Of a stretch of 41,784 nucleotides of DNA, positions 38,081 to 41,784 are shown piece by piece. The DNA is from a virus. The translations under genes were made by a program, and so were the position numbers. The stretch lies in the IMG/VR virus record IMGVR_UViG_3300000956_000110, positions 1 to 41,784 of that record; one strand, 5' to 3'. Within the stretch, counting starts at the first letter, position 1; each line of letters starts with the position of its first letter. Below the pieces are notes generated by a model, which was not told the DNA's origin, did not search any database, and saw only the letters and a list, made by a program, of their open reading frames with translations.

Positions 38081-40245
38081 GTGACGATAAGCTGGTCCTG
38101 CTGGTCAGAGATGCAACGCCGGCCATGCACCTTACTGATGCTTTGCCCGACGTAGTCACCATGGAAATGGCGGCCGTCATCAAGGGCGACAAAGGAGACG
38201 ACGGGGATAGCATTTCAGAACATCCATCATTTGGCGATCTGCCGGCAACCGGCGAGACGAACCATATCTACCTGGTTGTAGAGCCTTACACGTCGCACGG
38301 CATAACTACGCAAGAATTCAGGTGGACAGGCTCGGAGTACGCTCCGGTGATGACATTCCCCGAGTCGACCGAGTGGGTTCCGGAAAGCCCGAACAACCTT
38401 TATTTCACTGCGCCGCGCGTAAGAAGTGTGCTGCTGACTGGCCTCGCTACCGTGACGGCGGCAGCCATATCTGCGACAGATAGCGTGCTCTCTGCATTCG
38501 AAAAACTACAGGCGCAGATTTTTGGCAAAGTCGAATCATCTGATCTAGCCAGCGAGGACGATCCGGATAAAGGTTCGGCGCTCGTTTCATACATTGCTAG
38601 ATGGTCAAATGCCGTTGCACGTTTTCTCACGGACAAACTAGGGGAAAGGGTTTCCCCTTTTGACTTCGGCGCAAAAGGTAATGCCAACTACTGGAGCGGG
38701 CAATATTGGAATGGTACTGCATGGTTCGCTGATCCAGCCTTTACTATTCCAGCGGCTTGGTATGAGGATGCGGCATTCACTGTGCCTGCGATCAATGACG
38801 GCCCATATATAATGTTGGCGCTAGCCCACCTTGCCAGCATAAACGGTGGCACGCTAGATATGTGCGGGAGAAGGTTTCTAGCGCACGCGATCTCATTTCA
38901 AGACAAATACATAACGATCCGCAACGGCGTCATGGTGGAACCATCTGTTCTGGTCGGGCCTGACAATCAGGTTCCAGATGGTCCTACTGGCGGCATGCAG
39001 GACTGGCGGGACATGTTCACGAACTTTAAACGGGTTAGATTCGAATACCCATTTAAAGTTACTGAGTCTTCACCAAATAGGCGGTACGACCCTCGACCAT
39101 CAGGAAACAATGCGCTCATCTTTCAAAGGTCAGCTCTGTGGACAGTTGAGGATTGCGATTTCATAAACTGCGATACGTGCATAAGCACTGTAGCCAAAGA
39201 TGTTTTTCAGCACGTTCGTCAGTACACCATCATTCATAACAGGATTAACTACTGCAACTATGTATTCAAGGCCGGGTACGTCGAAGGCGGTACAAACCTC
39301 CTCCAACACGGCGACTGCAACGTATCAAACAACATGGCCATCCCGTGCCTGATAAAACATTACGATTTTGTCGGGCAGGATGGCGGGGTAGTAGAGGGAA
39401 ATACCTGTTTCTTTCCTTCATTCCCATTTAGCTACTCGGTAAAAGAGCAAAACATCAGCCTAAGAAGATGCGCGCACATGATGATTTCGGCGAACAACTT
39501 ATTCGAAGCCGGCACAGAAGGTATAAAGATTGATCAGTGCGGAAGAAACTCAGTAGCCGTCAATCAGATCATATGGCCCGGGCAGCGCCTAGAAAGTAGC
39601 GGCATCTATTATGTCAATGGCTCCCTGTCTTCTGATGAATTTATGCTCAGCACCATCGGCACCAACGTCATATGGGACGCCACCAAGTACGGCGTAGAAT
39701 TTGGCCCAGGTTGCGGGCACGCGGCGGTCGGGACCAATATAATTCGGGGCAGCGGAACCACCACATTCTACAATGGGCCGCCGAAGGTTTTCCCAGTTGG
39801 TTACGCAATCTATGCGCCAAACACATCGAAGAAAGTTAATGCTACAGGGAACATATCGGACACCCCTTGCTGGCTAGCATCAGTAGGGGGATGGTTTGCG
39901 TCAAACATTGAATCTCCTGACGCCTCTGTTTCGTTTGCCCGCACGAAGTCATCGAAGCTCACGCTAACCTCAACAGCGGCTACTATCGATGTCACCCATT
40001 ACGATACCGTAGCGTTACAACAACCAAGCGCTGTAAACATCCTGAACTTTGTTTTCACCGGTGATTTCGCCGGACTACCGTCTGACCAAATGGACCGCGA
40101 ATTGACGCTTATTGCGTTTAACGGGAACAGCACGGTAGTGCATGGCGCGTTCGTCAAACTAAAGGGCGGCGTAAACCGTACTTTAACCACAGCAAACCCG
40201 ACCATGAAACTTAGATACTTTGCGGGGATATGGTACGAGGTTTAA
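38077..40245 (+). CDS. Second tail spike with collagen-like motif and beta-helix
   Basis: A 722-residue protein. The N-terminal 100 residues form an adaptor, including a short Gly-x-y run (KGDKGDDGDS) near 40. A helical linker (SVLSAFEKLQAQIFGKV) and the spike-type joint GERVSPFDFGAKGNANY near 190 follow. A long beta-helix with N- and G-rich turns comes next (NRINYCNYVFKAGYVEGG, FYNGPPKVFPVG), then a beta-sandwich end (AKVNATGNIS-like, LRYFAGIWYEV). It probably recognises or depolymerises surface polysaccharide. The DNA is more AT-rich than the rest of the window (39181-39240 has 24 G+C of 60), pointing to exchange. Confidence 0.82.
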   Translation: MSDDKLVLLVRDATPAMHLTDALPDVVTMEMAAVIKGDKGDDGDSISEHPSFGDLPATGETNHIYLVVEPYTSHGITTQEFRWTGSEYAPVMTFPESTEWVPESPNNLYFTAPRVRSVLLTGLATVTAAAISATDSVLSAFEKLQAQIFGKVESSDLASEDDPDKGSALVSYIARWSNAVARFLTDKLGERVSPFDFGAKGNANYWSGQYWNGTAWFADPAFTIPAAWYEDAAFTVPAINDGPYIMLALAHLASINGGTLDMCGRRFLAHAISFQDKYITIRNGVMVEPSVLVGPDNQVPDGPTGGMQDWRDMFTNFKRVRFEYPFKVTESSPNRRYDPRPSGNNALIFQRSALWTVEDCDFINCDTCISTVAKDVFQHVRQYTIIHNRINYCNYVFKAGYVEGGTNLLQHGDCNVSNNMAIPCLIKHYDFVGQDGGVVEGNTCFFPSFPFSYSVKEQNISLRRCAHMMISANNLFEAGTEGIKIDQCGRNSVAVNQIIWPGQRLESSGIYYVNGSLSSDEFMLSTIGTNVIWDATKYGVEFGPGCGHAAVGTNIIRGSGTTTFYNGPPKVFPVGYAIYAPNTSKKVNATGNISDTPCWLASVGGWFASNIESPDASVSFARTKSSKLTLTSTAATIDVTHYDTVALQQPSAVNILNFVFTGDFAGLPSDQMDRELTLIAFNGNSTVVHGAFVKLKGGVNRTLTTANPTMKLRYFAGIWYEV

Positions 40246-40293
40246 ACTGGTTCTATAAAATAGGGTTATTGGCTTTCGCCTTAGAAGTGGTGC

Positions 40294-40317
40294 AAGCCCC
40301 CATTGCGGGGGCTTTTT
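40294..40317 (+). terminator. Terminator of the rightward late operon
   Basis: AAGCCCCC (40294-40301) and GGGGGCTT (40307-40314) form a perfect 8-bp stem with a 5-base loop, followed by TTTTT to 40317. It lies between the convergent spike gene and the end of the leftward operon (40330). The minus side has the hairpin but no T-run, so it mainly serves the plus strand. Confidence 0.88.
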
Positions 40318-40329
40318 GTTGCCTGGTGC

Positions 40330-41169
40330 TTAGCCCTTGCAGGTGCAAGGCAGTCTGCCCTGGTTGCAGTTGCAGAGTCTGATTGTGTTTTCAGGAATGG
40401 TCGGATCTTCAACTACCTTGAAGCCGGCGATGGTAGTTGATTGATTAAGCTCCTTGACCTTGTCGATCAGCGCGACCATACCTTCGTGAAATGCAGCGCG
40501 CTTGGTGTAGTGCTTGATGTCGCTATCGCGCAGGCCAGCGTCATCCGCGTAACCCTTCAGGTTGTATACGGCCTTGGCGTGGTACTCGCGAAGCTCGGAC
40601 AGGTCAACCGATACCGGCGCGGGCTGCGAGGTGAATAGCGGCGTATTGCAGTAGTCCGTCTTCAGCGAGCTACCTGCAATGTTGCGTGGCAGGTTGTGCA
40701 GCATCGGATTGTTCGGCTGATCTTCCCGAGGTGACTTGCTGCACAGCAGAAGTTGCTGATCATTCGCCCACGCCACCGGCTCACCCTGCCCACCCTTCAG
40801 CCGCTCGATCTCGGCGCGACGTTCGAAGTCTAGATTGATCGCCCGGTTAAGCTTCGATTCAAGTTGGGCGATGGTGGCTTGCAGTTCGGCGAGTTCGGGC
40901 GGGGCGGTGTTTTTGAATCGGGTGAATTTATCCGGCTGTCCTTTCCTTAACTCAATACACCCAAGTAGGGTTTCTACCTTGCAGCCTTTCTTGATCGTTG
41001 TGTTTGGGGCAACCTTCACGTCACATGGCAGGATAGCCTGCTGGCGCTCGACGACAGGGGCGGCGATACCGTTACATGCGGTACAGGCATGCCCGGCGCC
41101 GTCGTATTCGATGCCCGTGCCGTTACAGGTCTTGCACGCTTCAATTTTACTGCTCATTCGCTTGCTCAT
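40330..41169 (-). CDS. Zinc-finger (DnaJ-type CxxCxGxG) coiled-coil protein
   Basis: A 279-residue protein. Residues 10-35 hold CKTCNGTG and CTACNG, the DnaJ-type zinc motif that binds zinc between paired repeats. A coiled coil follows (PELAELQATIAQLESKLNRA, FERRAEIERLK, about 95-135). A second Cys-rich end (LCNCNQGRLPCTC) may bind another metal. No J-domain is present, so it is not a DnaJ chaperone. It is the last gene of the leftward operon. ATGA overlap with the MazG-like gene. The function is unknown. Confidence 0.7.
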   Translation of the reverse strand: MSKRMSSKIEACKTCNGTGIEYDGAGHACTACNGIAAPVVERQQAILPCDVKVAPNTTIKKGCKVETLLGCIELRKGQPDKFTRFKNTAPPELAELQATIAQLESKLNRAINLDFERRAEIERLKGGQGEPVAWANDQQLLLCSKSPREDQPNNPMLHNLPRNIAGSSLKTDYCNTPLFTSQPAPVSVDLSELREYHAKAVYNLKGYADDAGLRDSDIKHYTKRAAFHEGMVALIDKVKELNQSTTIAGFKVVEDPTIPENTIRLCNCNQGRLPCTCKG

Positions 41170-41729
41170 TTCCGCGACACCCCTTCGTCCAAGCGCAGAT
41201 CGCTACCGACTCGCTCTGAAACTTCGTTGAACTTTTCCGCAACAGCAAGGCCGAGATCGATACCAAATCTCGCAGCAAGAAGGTCGGCGTACGTGACGAC
41301 ATCGGCCAGTTCTTTTGCCAGCGCTGCTACGCGCTCTTCTGTCAGGCCGTCGCGATCAATCTTCTTGACTACGTTGCAAGCCTCGCCACACTCGCCAGCC
41401 ATCGCGTTACCCCACCACGGGCCGTCTTTCGATTCCAGCGGGAAGAATGCCTCGTTGCAACGCTGTTCGCTGATTTTGCGGAGATCCTTGAATGACAGCT
41501 GCGAGCGCTTTGGCCCGTAACGCATATCCTGCTGACGCTGCTGGTCGTTCCAAATTGCGAGGTCTTCGCAGTCCGCCTCATAAAACGGTTCGCTGATGAA
41601 CGTGCTGCCGCCCATGCATTGAGCCCCGTGCCAACCACCAGCGTGCCGGCCGATGAGTTTAGCGAGCGCCGTAGAACCGCCACCGTAACGCACGATGTCG
41701 CCCACTTTTGGATTGCTCATTGTTCTCAT
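41166..41729 (-). CDS. MazG-like nucleotide pyrophosphohydrolase with extra N-terminal domain
   Basis: A 187-residue protein. Residues about 95-187 match the MazG/all-alpha NTP pyrophosphohydrolase fold: GECGEACNVVKKIDRDG (ExxE) and ELADVVTYADLLAARFGIDL (ExxD-like metal ligands), then a C-terminal helix. Phage MazG proteins hydrolyse NTPs or (p)ppGpp-type nucleotides. The first 75 residues (KVGDIVRYGGGSTALAKLIG, GGSTFISEPFYEADCEDLAI) form an unrelated beta-rich domain. The start at 41729 lies 2 bases after the stop of the gene that crosses the window ends; an ATG at 41720 is an alternative. Confidence 0.82.
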   Translation of the reverse strand: MRTMSNPKVGDIVRYGGGSTALAKLIGRHAGGWHGAQCMGGSTFISEPFYEADCEDLAIWNDQQRQQDMRYGPKRSQLSFKDLRKISEQRCNEAFFPLESKDGPWWGNAMAGECGEACNVVKKIDRDGLTEERVAALAKELADVVTYADLLAARFGIDLGLAVAEKFNEVSERVGSDLRLDEGVSRK

Positions 41730-41731
41730 GA

Positions 41732-41784
41732 TTAGCTTGCTCCCGATTCGGCGGGTTCATCAATCAATTCCGCCAACGCTTCGT
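41732..41784 (-). CDS. Hypothetical coiled-coil phage protein, 3' part (continues at position 1)
   Basis: This is the end of the gene whose start is at 250-248. Joining position 1 to 41784 keeps the reading frame, adds DEALAELIDEPAESGAS and stops at TAA (41734-41732), 2 bases upstream of the MazG-like start. The total is 303 bases, exactly 101 codons. This in-frame continuation across the window ends is the main evidence that the molecule is circular or circularly permuted. Confidence 0.68.
   Translation of the reverse strand, partial: EALAELIDEPAESGAS

Overview
The window is a double-stranded DNA tailed-phage genome, most likely of a Pseudomonas or related gammaproteobacterial phage. The host guess rests on the G+C-rich codon usage, the GH19-type endolysin, and a boxA-like element that resembles the rRNA antitermination boxA as I remember it for Pseudomonas. 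It is an inference, not a database match. The two window ends join in frame. A minus-strand gene that runs off position 1 continues at position 41784 and stops at 41732-41734, giving a 100-residue protein that ends 2 bases before the next start. The window is therefore probably one complete circular or circularly permuted genome opened inside that gene.

Two divergent transcription units leave a control region at about 10.1-11.1 kb and converge at about 40.3 kb. The leftward early unit runs 10.1 kb to 1, then 41.78 to 40.33 kb. It starts at a good sigma70-type promoter (10175-10203, minus) with a palindrome over its -35 box. It passes a boxA-like site and several intergenic hairpins. It encodes many small ATGA-coupled proteins, a YqaJ-type exonuclease, RecT annealing protein, a protein with two FtsK-gamma-like winged helices, an ExoX-like exonuclease, an SbcC/Rad50-like ATPase, a ribbon-helix-helix protein, Zn-ribbon proteins and a MazG-like pyrophosphohydrolase. 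A 178-residue protein of unknown function (10309-10845) has its own promoter and terminator and sits where a regulator would be expected.

The rightward unit begins with a 66-residue XRE/Cro-like protein. A DUF1376 replication protein follows, carrying a possible replication origin inside its gene, then DnaB helicase, several small proteins and a RusA resolvase. Next comes a 500-base protein-free RNA cassette (15.1-15.6 kb). It holds an initiator-like tRNA-Met, a tRNA-like element clamped by a 14-bp helix, and a further structured RNA, and it ends in a strong terminator.

The late genes combine a lambda-type head with a Mu-type contractile tail. The head part has Nu1-like and gpA-like terminase, gpW-like joiner, gpB-like portal, a prohead protease-capsid fusion, DUF2190 decoration protein and FII-like attachment protein. 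The tail part has sheath, tube, frameshifted chaperone, tape measure, gpN, gpP, gp45, gp46, gp47 and gp48 homologues. A glycine-rich tail protein, a tail-fibre assembly chaperone and two beta-helix spike-like proteins follow. The lysis cassette (two holin-like proteins, GH19 endolysin, nested Rz/Rz1 spanins) lies between the two spikes.

I see no integrase, transposase, partition gene or CI-type repressor. The phage is either virulent or its lysogeny functions are not recognisable by eye.
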